From Corynebacterium faecale (GTDB lineage: Bacteria; Actinomycetota; Actinomycetes; Mycobacteriales; Mycobacteriaceae): a stretch of DNA of 64,000 nucleotides. A program made the translations under genes and the position numbers. The DNA lies in contig NZ_CP047204.1 in assembly GCF_030408735.1 (NCBI RefSeq), positions 1,488,001 through 1,552,000 on the forward strand, given 5' to 3'. Below, one piece after another: positions 52,090 to 61,460 of the stretch. Below the pieces are notes generated by a model. That model was given only the letters and a program-made list of their open reading frames with translations. It was not told where the DNA came from and searched no databases. The first letter of the stretch is position 1, and each line of letters starts with the position of its first letter.

Positions 52090-52755
52090 GTGCGAACCAC
52101 CCACACTGTCCGTCTGAAAGCCGCCGGCCGCTATGCGTCCGGGGTTTTGGTCACCTCAGAGCTTGTCGACGCCGCCCTCGCTGTCCAATCCGACCATGGT
52201 GCGCGCGACTTCCGGTCGCACGTGACCGCCCGTGCTGATTTCATCCTCACCGCCGGTCATTTCCTCAGGGGACCCGGTGGAGACTCCGAGGTGCAGGTAC
52301 GCAGTTCCACATTCACGGGCACCGCGCAGGGACATGTGTCCATTTTCGGCACCGACATCGGTGTGCTCAAGATTAACGGGCGGGCACCGACCACCCCGTT
52401 GCCGGCGATCTCACCGTGGCGGTTATCAATAGGCCAGCAGACCGTGACCTATGGCTTTGGTGGAAGGTCCACCGCCACGGTGCCCAAGACACTCCATGGC
52501 AGGGTGCTACTCAAGGTGCCATTCGCACTGTCACGTAATACCTTCACGCGGGTTCGGCACGGCGTGGTGGTGTTCAACTCCCCGGAGCCTGCAATCCGGG
52601 GTGATTCCGGTGGGCCGGTACTGGCCGATGGCCTGGTCTATGGGCTGCAATCCATGATCACCGATCCCCTGGGCTTCAACACCCGCCTGGCTACGGTGGC
52701 CACCTTGTCCCAGCATCTCCCCGCTATCCGGCGAGCGATAGAGCAGTTGGCATGA
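52090..52755 (+). CDS. Trypsin-like serine protease without signal peptide
   Basis: A 221-residue chymotrypsin-fold protein. The triad is readable: His in ADFILTAGHFL (Gly instead of the usual Ala before His), Asp in IFGTDIGVLKI, Ser in AIRGDSGGPVLADG. The N-terminus, starting at the GTG at 52090, goes directly into the protease body with no signal peptide or membrane helix. Export would need another route; otherwise it acts inside the cell. Cysteines are absent, unlike most secreted trypsins. GTG is 8 nt behind TAGCCT. Confidence 0.82.
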   Translation: MRTTHTVRLKAAGRYASGVLVTSELVDAALAVQSDHGARDFRSHVTARADFILTAGHFLRGPGGDSEVQVRSSTFTGTAQGHVSIFGTDIGVLKINGRAPTTPLPAISPWRLSIGQQTVTYGFGGRSTATVPKTLHGRVLLKVPFALSRNTFTRVRHGVVVFNSPEPAIRGDSGGPVLADGLVYGLQSMITDPLGFNTRLATVATLSQHLPAIRRAIEQLA

Positions 52756-52823
52756 GTGAAGACTCCACTCCCGGGCTCTCGACTCGGTAGCATTAGACGT
52801 AAATCAGGAACGAGGTGATGATC

Positions 52824-52979
52824 ATGGCAACGGCACACCCCCACAGAAATGATCATTCTCCGCGAGATAATGCTTATGAGCGGGAACGCAGGCGTCGGAT
52901 GGCCAAACTCCGTCAGGACAGTACCCGTCGAACCCTGGAGATCATTGAGCGCAAGTTCCCTAATCTGAAAACCCGGTAA
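52824..52979 (+). CDS. Small basic protein of 51 residues
   Basis: ATG at 52824 with GAGGTG 6 nt upstream; an in-frame ATG two codons earlier at 52818 overlaps that ribosome site. The protein reads MATAHPHRNDHSPRDNAYERERRR at its start (shown only in part), then a helical, Arg/Lys-rich stretch ending IERKFPNLKTR. No family is recognised. The strong basic character suggests nucleic-acid binding. It precedes the HicB-like gene by 167 bp with its own small-gene signals, and it could be a partner of it, but it lacks the HicA toxin signature (conserved Gly-Ser-His-x-x-x). Confidence 0.6.
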   Translation: MATAHPHRNDHSPRDNAYERERRRRMAKLRQDSTRRTLEIIERKFPNLKTR

Positions 52980-53000
52980 CCGGGTGATCACACCCCTCGA

Positions 53001-53022
53001 CTGTAGTACCGCCTGTAGTACC
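53001..53022. promoter_or_regulatory. Tandem 10-bp direct repeats before the HicB-like gene
   Basis: CTGTAGTACC occurs at 53001-53010 and again at 53013-53022, a 12-bp period (about one helical turn), followed by GGGTAC that forms a short inverted repeat with the second copy. Ribbon-helix-helix proteins like HicB bind such tandem sites. Confidence 0.55.
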
Positions 53023-53146
53023 ATAAGGGTACAGAATCATCTCATCGAACATATAAAACACCCTGGATAGGTGACCCTCGCGTCAATATTCAGAATGACC
53101 GAGGCAAGGCTAAGGTTTATCAGATCAATCAGGAAGGGAGAACACC

Positions 53147-53473
53147 ATGAACCCTGAGAAATACACCTATCAAATTTCCTGGTCGGAGGAAGACGGCGAG
53201 TACGTCGCCACCGTACTGGAGTTTCCCTCCCTATCCTGGTTGGACCCCGAACGTGCACAGGCAGAACAGGGGCTGCTGAACCTGGTCGCCGAGGTCCTCG
53301 AGGACATGGCTGAATCTGGAGAAAAGATCCCCACCCCCCTGGGTGAGCGTTCCTATTCTGGAAAATTCAACGTTCGCACGTCGCATTCCCTGCACCGCCG
53401 TCTGGTGATGGAAGCAGAGGCCGAGGGCGTATCCCTTAATACCTGGGTCAACCAGAAATTAGCCTCAGCCTGA
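53147..53473 (+). CDS. HicB-family antitoxin-like protein (orphan)
   Basis: A 108-residue protein with AAGGGAG before the ATG. Residues 1-65 form the HicB partial RNase H-like fold (YTYQISWSEEDGEYVATVLEFPSLSWLDPERAQAEQGL). Residues 72-108 form a ribbon-helix-helix DNA-binding domain (FNVRTSHSLHRRLVMEAEAEGVSLNTWVNQKLA). HicB normally neutralises the mRNA interferase HicA; no HicA-like frame (about 60 residues with a Gly-x-His motif) is visible on either side. It may be a lone regulator. Tandem repeats upstream are candidate operators. Confidence 0.85.
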   Translation: MNPEKYTYQISWSEEDGEYVATVLEFPSLSWLDPERAQAEQGLLNLVAEVLEDMAESGEKIPTPLGERSYSGKFNVRTSHSLHRRLVMEAEAEGVSLNTWVNQKLASA

Positions 53474-53490
53474 CCCCCCAAGCACACATA

Positions 53491-53530
53491 CCCCTGATCC
53501 CCATGAGAGATATGCGGGATCAGGGGGGTT
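53491..53530 (+). terminator. Terminator of the HicB-like gene
   Basis: CCCCTGATCCC (53491-53501) pairs with GGGATCAGGGG (53516-53526), followed by GGTTTCTC. It also serves convergent helY. Confidence 0.85.
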
Positions 53531-53548
53531 TCTCTGTTCTATCGTGTC

Positions 53549-56368
53549 TTAGCTGCCAATCGCCACCACACCGCGACGGATCGCGTCGATAGCCTGACGG
53601 GCAGTGCGCGCCATCTCATCGCTATAGGAGGTCTTGGCCACCTGCTCCAGCAGGTCGATGACCTGACGGCACCAGCGCACGAAGTCACCCGGGGTGAGCT
53701 CCGCACCGTTTTCAGCTGCCGCGGCCATGCAGTACCCCAGTGGCGCACCGGCGGCCCACTGGTGGATGGCCATGGCAAACCCTGCCTCCGGCTGGCGGGT
53801 CAGGGGTAGGCGGTGGCGGCGTTCGTCGTCGATCAGCTCAGACCAGATGCGTTCGATGTTGTTCATGGCCTCAGCCATCGCCTCGGTGGCAGCTTCCGGG
53901 GATCCGCCGGTCTCACGACGGTTTTCAAAGGTGCACATGCTCACCACACCGGCCAGCTCCGCTGGATCCAGGTCATCCCAGATGCCACGCTTGAGGCACT
54001 GCGCCACCAACAGGTCCGATTCATTGTGGACCTTGGCCAGACGCTCCCCCTCCTCGGTGATCACAGGGTTATCCGGATCGGAGTAATCCACATAATCCAT
54101 CTCACTGAGCAGGGCGAGGATGCGCTCGAAGGTCCTGCCCAGGGTTTCGCGTGCCTTGTCCACCGTGCCGGTGAGTTTATTCAGGTCACGTTGTTTGCGC
54201 AGCATGCGTTCTGCTGTGCGCGCCAGTTGCTCGCGGTCCGGCCAGTGGTGGGCCTCATGGTCCCGGATGGCAGAGCGCAGCTCAGTGATGCGGGCATTGG
54301 GGCGAACCCTCGCTGCATCCCGCATCTTATTGGGGCGTTTGAAATTACCGCGGCGGAACAGGTCCGCCACCTGGCGGGCAAACCTGCGCGGTGACTGTGC
54401 TGCCCCGCGGGGCAGACGCATGTGCCCGACCACCACGGGTGCGTTGTCGAAGGAATCGGCATCGATGCGACCTGACCAGCCTGATTCGGTGGTCACCCAC
54501 GGACGGGGATCACGGGCCTGATTGGCTGGTGTCATCACCACCGCCAGGACGGGGCGTTTCCTACCTGGCATGGCGATGACCTCACCGACCTGCAGTTTGG
54601 ACAGCACAGTGGTCACCTCTGCGTGACGCTGCTCCATACTGTGGCGACGGTGGGTTTTCTCTTCGTCGTTAAGCGCACGGCGCAGTTCCATATAGCCTAA
54701 GAAGGACTCCACGGCTGTTTTTTCCGGGGACACCGCCGGGTTGGTCGCGGTGATCTCACGGTCCAGCTGTGCGCGCAGCTCCTCGACCTTGCGTTCCGCG
54801 CGTTCGATCTCACGGACATCACCCACCACGGAGCCATCGGCCTGGAACTGGGCGAAGGATTTCTCCAGCAGGCGCAGGGACTGCTCATAACCGATGGTCT
54901 TCAACAGGTTCACCGACATGTTGTAGCCGGGCTGGAAAGTGGAGATCAACGGGTAGGTGCGCGTAGAGGCCAGGCCGGCCACAAAACGTGGATCCATCGC
55001 CGGCGACCACTGCACCACCGCGTTGCCCAGGATGTCAATGCCGCGGCGCCCCGCACGACCGGTCAGCTGGGTGTACTGGCCGGGGGTCAGATCCACATGG
55101 CCTTCACCATTGAACTTGACCAGTTTCTCCAACACCACGGTACGAGCCGGCATATTGATGCCCAAGGCCAGGGTTTCGGTGGCGAAGACCGCACGCACCA
55201 GGCCCTTGACAAACAATTCCTCCACGATGTGGCGGAAGGCAGGCAACATGCCGGCATGGTGGGCAGCGAACCCGCGCATGAGGGCGGAGCGCCACTGCTT
55301 GAAATTGAGGACCTGGAGGTCTTCCTCAGGGATGCCGACCACACCGGCATCAATGATGCGCGCGATCTCCTCGGCTTCCTCCTGGTCGGTGAGCACCAGC
55401 TTGGAGCGCAGGCACTGGTAGAGCGCACCATCACAACCCGCACGCGAGAAAATGAACGTGATCGCGGGCAGCATGTTCATGCCCTGCAGAATGCGCAACA
55501 CCTCAGGCCTGCCCAGCGGACGTTGTCGGTCCTGTTCCCGGGCTTGACCGGAGCGGCCCCCGCCGCGGCGATCATCCCGATCGCGGTCACGATCCTTCCC
55601 ACCACGCGCCCGGGTGCGGAACCCCTCTCCGGAGCGGTACTCAGCACGCCCCGGTTCGCTCGTCTGGGAATTGAGCCGGTCGATGGTGGCTTCCAGCTGC
55701 TTATTCAAACGCCCATCAGTGCCCGGTTCAAACAACGGCAGCACCTTGCGCTGGACCATCATGTACTGATCCAGCGGAACGGGGCGGTGATCGGTGACAA
55801 TCACCTGGGTATCACCACGCACGGTGGCCAACCACTCACCGAACTCCTCGGAGTTGGACACGGTGGCGGACAGGCCGATGATCTTCACGGATTCATCCAG
55901 GTTGAGGATGACCTCCTCCCACACCGCACCGCGTGAAGCATCCGCCAGGAAGTGGATCTCATCCATCACCACATGGCTGAGACGCTCCAGGGCAAAGGAC
56001 TGCCCGTAGATCATGTTGCGCAGCACCTCGGTGGTCATCACCACGATCTCCGCATCATGGTTGATGGACACATCACCGGTGAGCAGACCCACGGCATCCG
56101 AGCCATGCTCAGCCACCAGATCGTGGTACTTCTGGTTGCTCAGCGCCTTGATGGGCGTGGTGTAGAAACATTTGGTGCCCCGCGACAACGCAAGAGACAC
56201 GGCAAACTCGCCGACGATGGTTTTGCCGGCACCGGTGGGCGCGCACACCAGCACGCCGTGACCGTCCTCCACCGCCTGACAGCCCTGGATCTGGAAATCA
56301 TCCAGCCCAAAGCCCAGTCCGCTAATAAATTCTGACAGGTGTGTACCCGGTTCGGGAGTGAAACTCAT
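53549..56368 (-). CDS. helY: Ski2/Mtr4-like ATP-dependent RNA helicase (HelY)
   Basis: A 939-residue superfamily-2 helicase. N-terminal motor: Q-like region FQIQGCQAVEDGHGVLV, motif I APTGAGKTIVGEF, motif II VVMDEIHFLAD, motif III SATVSN, then after an Arg/Asp/Gly-rich insert the second RecA domain with motif VI QLTGRAGRRGID. The C-terminal half has the coiled arch and DSHCT domain of exosome helicases. It probably unwinds RNA for degradation. It lies next to tatC as in M. tuberculosis. TAGCCT with 6 nt to the ATG suggests a leaderless transcript. Confidence 0.94.
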   Translation of the reverse strand: MSFTPEPGTHLSEFISGLGFGLDDFQIQGCQAVEDGHGVLVCAPTGAGKTIVGEFAVSLALSRGTKCFYTTPIKALSNQKYHDLVAEHGSDAVGLLTGDVSINHDAEIVVMTTEVLRNMIYGQSFALERLSHVVMDEIHFLADASRGAVWEEVILNLDESVKIIGLSATVSNSEEFGEWLATVRGDTQVIVTDHRPVPLDQYMMVQRKVLPLFEPGTDGRLNKQLEATIDRLNSQTSEPGRAEYRSGEGFRTRARGGKDRDRDRDDRRGGGRSGQAREQDRQRPLGRPEVLRILQGMNMLPAITFIFSRAGCDGALYQCLRSKLVLTDQEEAEEIARIIDAGVVGIPEEDLQVLNFKQWRSALMRGFAAHHAGMLPAFRHIVEELFVKGLVRAVFATETLALGINMPARTVVLEKLVKFNGEGHVDLTPGQYTQLTGRAGRRGIDILGNAVVQWSPAMDPRFVAGLASTRTYPLISTFQPGYNMSVNLLKTIGYEQSLRLLEKSFAQFQADGSVVGDVREIERAERKVEELRAQLDREITATNPAVSPEKTAVESFLGYMELRRALNDEEKTHRRHSMEQRHAEVTTVLSKLQVGEVIAMPGRKRPVLAVVMTPANQARDPRPWVTTESGWSGRIDADSFDNAPVVVGHMRLPRGAAQSPRRFARQVADLFRRGNFKRPNKMRDAARVRPNARITELRSAIRDHEAHHWPDREQLARTAERMLRKQRDLNKLTGTVDKARETLGRTFERILALLSEMDYVDYSDPDNPVITEEGERLAKVHNESDLLVAQCLKRGIWDDLDPAELAGVVSMCTFENRRETGGSPEAATEAMAEAMNNIERIWSELIDDERRHRLPLTRQPEAGFAMAIHQWAAGAPLGYCMAAAAENGAELTPGDFVRWCRQVIDLLEQVAKTSYSDEMARTARQAIDAIRRGVVAIGS

Positions 56369-56392
56369 ACCCCCAGGCTACCTGGGTCCGGT

Positions 56393-57448
56393 TTAGAGCA
56401 CGTCGTCGAAGGCCGATCCGCCCTTTTTAAAGCTTGTCGACGCCCGGTTGGCACCGTTATCCGCCATCGGCGCGCTCCCACGGAGCTGGTATCCATCGAC
56501 CGGTGCCGGTGCCTGCACCGGCTGCGGTGCTTCCTCGCCACCAACTGCGGTATCAAGCGGGGAGGCCGACAGATCATCAGAATCCAACCAGTCGGGTCGT
56601 TTACGATCCTTACGCTTGTCATTGATACGGCAGAACTGGATGGCGAATTCCACCAGCAGGGTCAGCGATATCGCCAACACCAACATGGAGAAGGGGTCCT
56701 GGCCTGGTGTCATGAATGCCGCAAACACGAACAGCAGCATGATGATCATGCGACGCTTATCTTTGATCGCCTCGTATTGGAGGATGCCCACGAGGTTGAG
56801 CATGATGATGATCAGCGGCAGCTCGAAGCTCACGCCGAAGATGAGCAACAGGGAGAGCAGGAAGTTGAAATAACGATCACCGGTCAGGGCAGCCATGCTG
56901 GCCTCATCACCGATGGTGAGAAGGAAGTCCAGGCCGAAGGCCACCACGAAGTAGGCCAGAACAGCACCTGCGACGAAGAGCAGCACAGCGATTGAGACGA
57001 AGACGAAAGTCCAACGGCGCTCATTTTTCATCAGACCCGGGGTGATGAAACCCCACACCTGCGATAACCACACCGGGGAGGCGATGACCAGGCCGACCAG
57101 ACCGGAGACCTTCAGACGCAACATGAAGGGATCAAAGGGGCCTGTGGCGAGCAAACGGCAGTCATCCACCTCGGAACCGGAGAAGGAAGCACGTGCTTCT
57201 GGAGGGAGCGAGCAGTAGGGATCGCGCAGAATCTCACCCAGCGTCGGGGTTCCCCAAAAGGAGGTCTGGTACCAGATGAAGGCGATGATGGTGCCCACCA
57301 GGATTCCGCCCAGCGAAATCAACAGGCGTCGACGGAACTCCTGGATATGCTCCACCACGGACATGTCCCCCGTCGCGGAGTTCTTCTTACCGCGTTTGAG
57401 GAGTTTCCTCCGGGGCTTCACAACATCAGCTTTGTGTGAATCAGACAA
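56393..57448 (-). CDS. tatC: Twin-arginine translocase subunit TatC
   Basis: A 351-residue protein with six membrane helices and the conserved N-terminal signature MSVVEHIQEFRRRLL, which binds the twin-arginine signal. FDPFMLRLKVSGLVGLVIASPVW and FITPGLMKNERRW are also conserved. The start is ambiguous: TTG at 57448 with AAGGA close by, or the ATG at 57364 that begins directly at MSVVEHI; the region between is basic and not conserved. An acidic/Pro-rich C-terminal tail of about 70 residues is typical of actinobacterial TatC. It lies downstream of tatA in the same direction. Confidence 0.96.
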   Translation of the reverse strand: MSDSHKADVVKPRRKLLKRGKKNSATGDMSVVEHIQEFRRRLLISLGGILVGTIIAFIWYQTSFWGTPTLGEILRDPYCSLPPEARASFSGSEVDDCRLLATGPFDPFMLRLKVSGLVGLVIASPVWLSQVWGFITPGLMKNERRWTFVFVSIAVLLFVAGAVLAYFVVAFGLDFLLTIGDEASMAALTGDRYFNFLLSLLLIFGVSFELPLIIIMLNLVGILQYEAIKDKRRMIIMLLFVFAAFMTPGQDPFSMLVLAISLTLLVEFAIQFCRINDKRKDRKRPDWLDSDDLSASPLDTAVGGEEAPQPVQAPAPVDGYQLRGSAPMADNGANRASTSFKKGGSAFDDVL

Positions 57449-57558
57449 TTCCTTGCAACCCTCATCCGATACCGGGGCCCATGTGCGGACCGTGTGATCA
57501 ACTGACTACGCACCGCAACTGCATGGAACTTTTTGGTTGCGGTGCGCTTCATCCAGGA

Positions 57559-57840
57559 CTATGCGCTGCGGTTGGGATCCTCGTAGTTCTGACGGTAGTC
57601 AGGCTGCTGGAAGTTTGGCTGCTGTGGGTGCTGCGGAGGCTCGATCTGCTGCGGAGGCTGGAAACCCTGCTGCTCCGGCTGGGCCGGAGCCTCATCGTCC
57701 TTCTTCATCTCCTTGACCTCGGATTTGAAGATACGCATGGAGCGACCGAGTGAACGGGCGGCATCCGGTAGCTTCTTTGCGCCGAAGAGAACAATGATCA
57801 ACACGACGATGATCGCGATTTCCCAAGGTCCAAGACTCAT
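57559..57840 (-). CDS. tatA: Twin-arginine translocase pore subunit TatA
   Basis: A 93-residue protein: one N-terminal helix ([38 protein letters not shown]) with the FGxxKLP hinge and amphipathic helix, then a Gln/Pro-rich tail with QPP repeats. TatA oligomers form the channel used by TatC substrates. GGAG lies upstream of the ATG. It is followed by tatC after a gap of about 110 nt. Confidence 0.97.
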   Translation of the reverse strand: MSLGPWEIAIIVVLIIVLFGAKKLPDAARSLGRSMRIFKSEVKEMKKDDEAPAQPEQQGFQPPQQIEPPQHPQQPNFQQPDYRQNYEDPNRSA

Positions 57841-57956
57841 TGGTGTATGACTCCAAATTCACGTTGTACAAGCAGTCCTTGGCACCACCTCTGCGTTATT
57901 GCGCAGAGACAGCCGGTGTCACTTGTGGGTATATATACCGGGCTGAAGAGCTGGTT

Positions 57957-58949
57957 TCACTTTAGTTGATCATCGTACGCAGACAAACCTGCGTGAATTT
58001 TCCCATTGATAGCGTCAACTAAAAAATCAGGCCCAGTCACCTTCATCCGGTCTGCCTGACTGATACTAAACCTGATGAACCAATCCCGCGAGTAGAGCGG
58101 CCGAGACGCTGGCACCCAGGTCACACCATCCTCATCAATGATGTAATCGGCCGGGACAGCCAGCTCCATCGACATATAATTGGCCAACCACGTGGCCTCC
58201 TCCTGCAGCAGGAATTGCACCAGCTCTGACTGGCTGTCCCCGGCGAACGGATCATCAGCGGAAAACCTCAACCCGGACAGGTGCGGATCACCGGCGTCCT
58301 CGGTCAGGGTGATGCCGCGGATACGGTCCACCCGGAATGTCCGGTGATCATTGACCGCGTCCTCCCAGGCATGCACATAGGTTTCACCCTCGGTGGTGAA
58401 GATGCGTGCAGGGCTCACCTGGCGTGTGCTCGTGGTGTCTGAGCTGTGGGAATGGTAAAGAAAACGGACCTGCTTCCGCTGGTCCATCGCCGCGCCAACA
58501 ACGGCCAGGGTGCTGTTGTCCTGGGCCTCATCGCCTTCTGCCACCGAATCAAACACCGCGGTGGTGTAGTCCCCCATGATCCCGCGCAGCTTCTCCGCTG
58601 CAGAGACCACTGCCTCCTGATTAGTTAGGCCGGGGAGGTTCTCCAGGGATTCCAGGGTGAGCAACAGAACCCCAGCTTCGGTCGGTGTCAGGCGCAGGGG
58701 CTTGTCCATCCCCTGGGCATTGTGGACTCTCACCGAGGTGTAGCTGTGCTCCAACTCCACAAGATCACCCGGTAGCAGGCCCGGCAGGCCACACATCCAC
58801 AACCGGTTGAGATCCGCCATGATCTCACCGGGCTGGAGTCCGAAATCACGGGCCGCCTCCATGACGGTGCGATCCGGGTGGCGTTGGAAATACGGCAGGA
58901 GGTTGAGCTGTCGGGTCAGCTCATCTATTTTCCTAGCGGTGCGTGGCAT
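57957..58949 (-). CDS. pafC: WYL-domain transcriptional regulator PafC
   Basis: A 330-residue protein with an N-terminal winged helix (1-70) and a WYL ligand-sensing domain (about 150-320). PafC works with PafB as a heterodimer that activates DNA-damage genes in mycobacteria, independent of LexA. The gene overlaps the end of pafB by 17 nt, so the subunits are co-translated. Confidence 0.94.
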   Translation of the reverse strand: MPRTARKIDELTRQLNLLPYFQRHPDRTVMEAARDFGLQPGEIMADLNRLWMCGLPGLLPGDLVELEHSYTSVRVHNAQGMDKPLRLTPTEAGVLLLTLESLENLPGLTNQEAVVSAAEKLRGIMGDYTTAVFDSVAEGDEAQDNSTLAVVGAAMDQRKQVRFLYHSHSSDTTSTRQVSPARIFTTEGETYVHAWEDAVNDHRTFRVDRIRGITLTEDAGDPHLSGLRFSADDPFAGDSQSELVQFLLQEEATWLANYMSMELAVPADYIIDEDGVTWVPASRPLYSRDWFIRFSISQADRMKVTGPDFLVDAINGKIHAGLSAYDDQLK

Positions 58950-59934
58950 GTCCTTCGGCCATCCTCTCCTGCGCGGTGGTCAGCAGTGCAATGACCTCAT
59001 CCACAACATCCCGGGGTTCGGTGACGATTGCCTCCGGCGCGTGGGCGGCGGCATTGCGGATCAGCCAGTCACGGTCAACATCTTCCAACAGCCACCTGTT
59101 ATCACCCAGGTGTGCGCCCTCAGAGGTCAGTGCCACCGCGCGGCCTTCCTGGACGGTGAGGTGGGCGTGGATAAGCTCTCTGTCTCGTCGTAGATGGGAG
59201 CGCACCACCGCTTGAAGGTTCGTGCCCAGAGGCGCGGGGTGTTCCACCGGATCGTCGAGCACCGTCACCCCGCTGATGCGGGTGATGCGGAAACAGCGGA
59301 CCTCAGCGCGGTCAATATCATGGCCGACCAGATAAATGCGGTCGCGCTCGGGCACGAGCCCCCACACATCCATGGAACGTGAACCGGGGCTGTCGGTCTG
59401 GCTACGGGCATAGCTGAAGCGGATACGCAGAGCCTTGTGGCGGGCACGCATGATCGCATCAAGATCACGAGCGGACAAGACCCGCAGGTCACCGGCGTTG
59501 CTCACCGCGGCGCCCGCTGTGCCTAAATCGCGGTTGGCGCCACTGGCTGCGATCTTTGTCCACCCGGAACGGGCAAACGCGCCCAGCTCCAGATCCTGTC
59601 CCATCTCACCTGCCAGCCCGAGAACAGCAGCCTCCTCCGGGGTGAACTCGATATCTTTAAGCTCATAACCTTCAGAATCAAGCCGGTAGGCCTGTTTCCC
59701 CTCGTGGGGTCCTGAGGTGAGGATCTGGCTTTCAATGGGCACACCAGCTTTGCGCAACGCCACCAGATCGCGCTGGAGGGCTTTACGAAAAGAATCAATC
59801 GACATATCACGGTACCCATCGAGGCTGCTGTGGATCCATGCTTGGGTGAGATACTTTCGGTCGAAGGACTCCGCGCTCAGGAAAGCGAATGTGAGGTTGA
59901 TCTGCCGTTCGAGGTCGTCTCTCCTGGGGGCCAT
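58933..59934 (-). CDS. pafB: WYL-domain transcriptional regulator PafB
   Basis: A 333-residue paralogue of PafC: N-terminal helix-turn-helix (ALQRDLVALRKAGVPIESQIL) and C-terminal WYL domain (RFSYARSQTDSPGSRSMDVWGLVPERDRIYLVGHDIDRAEVRCFRITRI). AGGAGG lies just before the ATG. It forms the PafBC activator with the next gene. It follows pafA by about 20 nt, tying the DNA-damage regulator to the pupylation genes as in mycobacteria. Confidence 0.94.
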   Translation of the reverse strand: MAPRRDDLERQINLTFAFLSAESFDRKYLTQAWIHSSLDGYRDMSIDSFRKALQRDLVALRKAGVPIESQILTSGPHEGKQAYRLDSEGYELKDIEFTPEEAAVLGLAGEMGQDLELGAFARSGWTKIAASGANRDLGTAGAAVSNAGDLRVLSARDLDAIMRARHKALRIRFSYARSQTDSPGSRSMDVWGLVPERDRIYLVGHDIDRAEVRCFRITRISGVTVLDDPVEHPAPLGTNLQAVVRSHLRRDRELIHAHLTVQEGRAVALTSEGAHLGDNRWLLEDVDRDWLIRNAAAHAPEAIVTEPRDVVDEVIALLTTAQERMAEGHATHR

Positions 59935-59955
59935 CCACCCTCCTGTGCTGGTGTC

Positions 59956-61449
59956 TTAACTACGGTAGGTGTCCGCGTGGGCGTGCATATAGGCAATAAG
60001 CTGATCAACCTCGGCACTGACAGGTGAGAACGGATCGCCCAATTCCACCACCTGCGGTTCCGGCCGGTTGACCTTGTGACGCATCCAATCGACGGTCACG
60101 GGTGCTCCCAGCTTATCGGCAGCCTTGAGGATCTGCCCGCGGAGATGGGCGCGTGTTGTTTCCGGGGCATGGTCCACCGCATGGGCGATAGCCTCATCCG
60201 TGGTCCACCGCGTGATCAGGCCGCGATTTTCCAGCACACTGAACAAGCCACGTCCGGGACGGATATCGTGGTAGGTGAGGTCGATCTGCGCCAGGCGGGG
60301 ATCATTAAGCTCGAGGGCACCCCGGGTCTGATAGCGATCAAGCAGTTTCTTCTTGATCACCCAGTCGATCTCCTGATCCACCTGGGAGAAGTCCTGGGTA
60401 TCAATGGCCTCCAGGGTGCGCCCCCACAAATCCACGACCCGGGCCATCTCCTCATTGGAAGTCCCCAGCACGGTGCCATCAGCGGTGGCGGTTTCCACCC
60501 GCTGATCCACCCAGCGCCGGGCATGCTCCAGGACGATCTGCTGGATCTCCAGGGCGGAACGGGTGGTGCCATCTTTAAGCTTCAGCGGAACCCTGCCGGT
60601 GAGATCACGGGAGATCTCACGGATGGATTCAATATCATTGGCCAGTTCCATATCCGGAAGACCGACCTCCGCCTCGATCATCTCCAGCACCAACAGGGTG
60701 GATCCGACTTTGAGCGCAATGGTGGGCTCAGCCATGTTGGCATCACCGACGATGACGTGGAGACGACGATAACGGTGGGAATCCGCATGCGGCTCATCAC
60801 GGGTGTTGATGATCGGCCTAGACCTCGTGGTGGCGCTGGACACCCCCTCCCAGACGTGGTCAGCCCGCTGGGAGATGCAGTACCCCAGCGGGAAGCCCTC
60901 CCCCTTGGCCATCGGGTTCGGATGATGGATCATCCCGGCGCCGCTGATGAGCTGGCGGGTGATCAGAAACGGCATGAGCCGCCGGCCCAGGGCCTTGAGC
61001 GAGACTTCCCGGCGAACGAGGTAGTTCTCATGGCAGCCGTAGGAGTTGCCGATGGAGTCCACGTTGTTTTTGAACAGGTAGACCTGTCCCCCGATGCCTT
61101 CTCGTTTCAGGGTGGCTTCGGCATCGACAGCCATGCGGTCGGCGATCCTGTCCCCGGCCTTCTCATAGTTGATGAGCTGGGTGAGGCTATCGCATTCCGC
61201 AGTGGCATATTCAGGATGGGACCCCACATCCAGGTACAGGCGTGAGGCATTGGGGATGAAGATATTCGAGCTGGAATACTTATCCACCACCGGGCGGAAG
61301 AGATACTTGGCGATCTCATCAGGGCGCAACCTGCGCACCTCACCATCCATGCAGGTGATGCCAAATTCGGTTTCCACACCCATGATCCGGCGCGTCAGGG
61401 CACCGGTCTCTGGGTGCTGCTGGACTTCCTGGGTGGGGGTCTCATCCAT
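59956..61449 (-). CDS. pafA: Pup--protein ligase PafA
   Basis: A 497-residue glutamine-synthetase-like ligase from the ATG at 61449; a TTG at 61455 is also in frame. It activates the C-terminal Glu of Pup with ATP and joins it to target lysines. Conserved: MGVETEFGITC (catalytic Glu), YPEYATAECD-type substrate loop (HPEYATAECDSLTQLINYEKAG), NNVDSIGNSYGCHENYL and HVIVGDANMAEP. The C-terminal about 70 residues form the Pup-binding domain. It starts 11 nt after the pup stop. Confidence 0.96.
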   Translation of the reverse strand: MDETPTQEVQQHPETGALTRRIMGVETEFGITCMDGEVRRLRPDEIAKYLFRPVVDKYSSSNIFIPNASRLYLDVGSHPEYATAECDSLTQLINYEKAGDRIADRMAVDAEATLKREGIGGQVYLFKNNVDSIGNSYGCHENYLVRREVSLKALGRRLMPFLITRQLISGAGMIHHPNPMAKGEGFPLGYCISQRADHVWEGVSSATTRSRPIINTRDEPHADSHRYRRLHVIVGDANMAEPTIALKVGSTLLVLEMIEAEVGLPDMELANDIESIREISRDLTGRVPLKLKDGTTRSALEIQQIVLEHARRWVDQRVETATADGTVLGTSNEEMARVVDLWGRTLEAIDTQDFSQVDQEIDWVIKKKLLDRYQTRGALELNDPRLAQIDLTYHDIRPGRGLFSVLENRGLITRWTTDEAIAHAVDHAPETTRAHLRGQILKAADKLGAPVTVDWMRHKVNRPEPQVVELGDPFSPVSAEVDQLIAYMHAHADTYRS

Positions 61450-61460
61450 GCTCAAGGGAT

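Noticed and set aside
52756..53146. Search for a HicA toxin beside the HicB-like gene
   Set aside because: No frame with the HicA double-stranded-RNA-binding fold or its Gly-x-His motif; the 51-residue ORF is unlike HicA.
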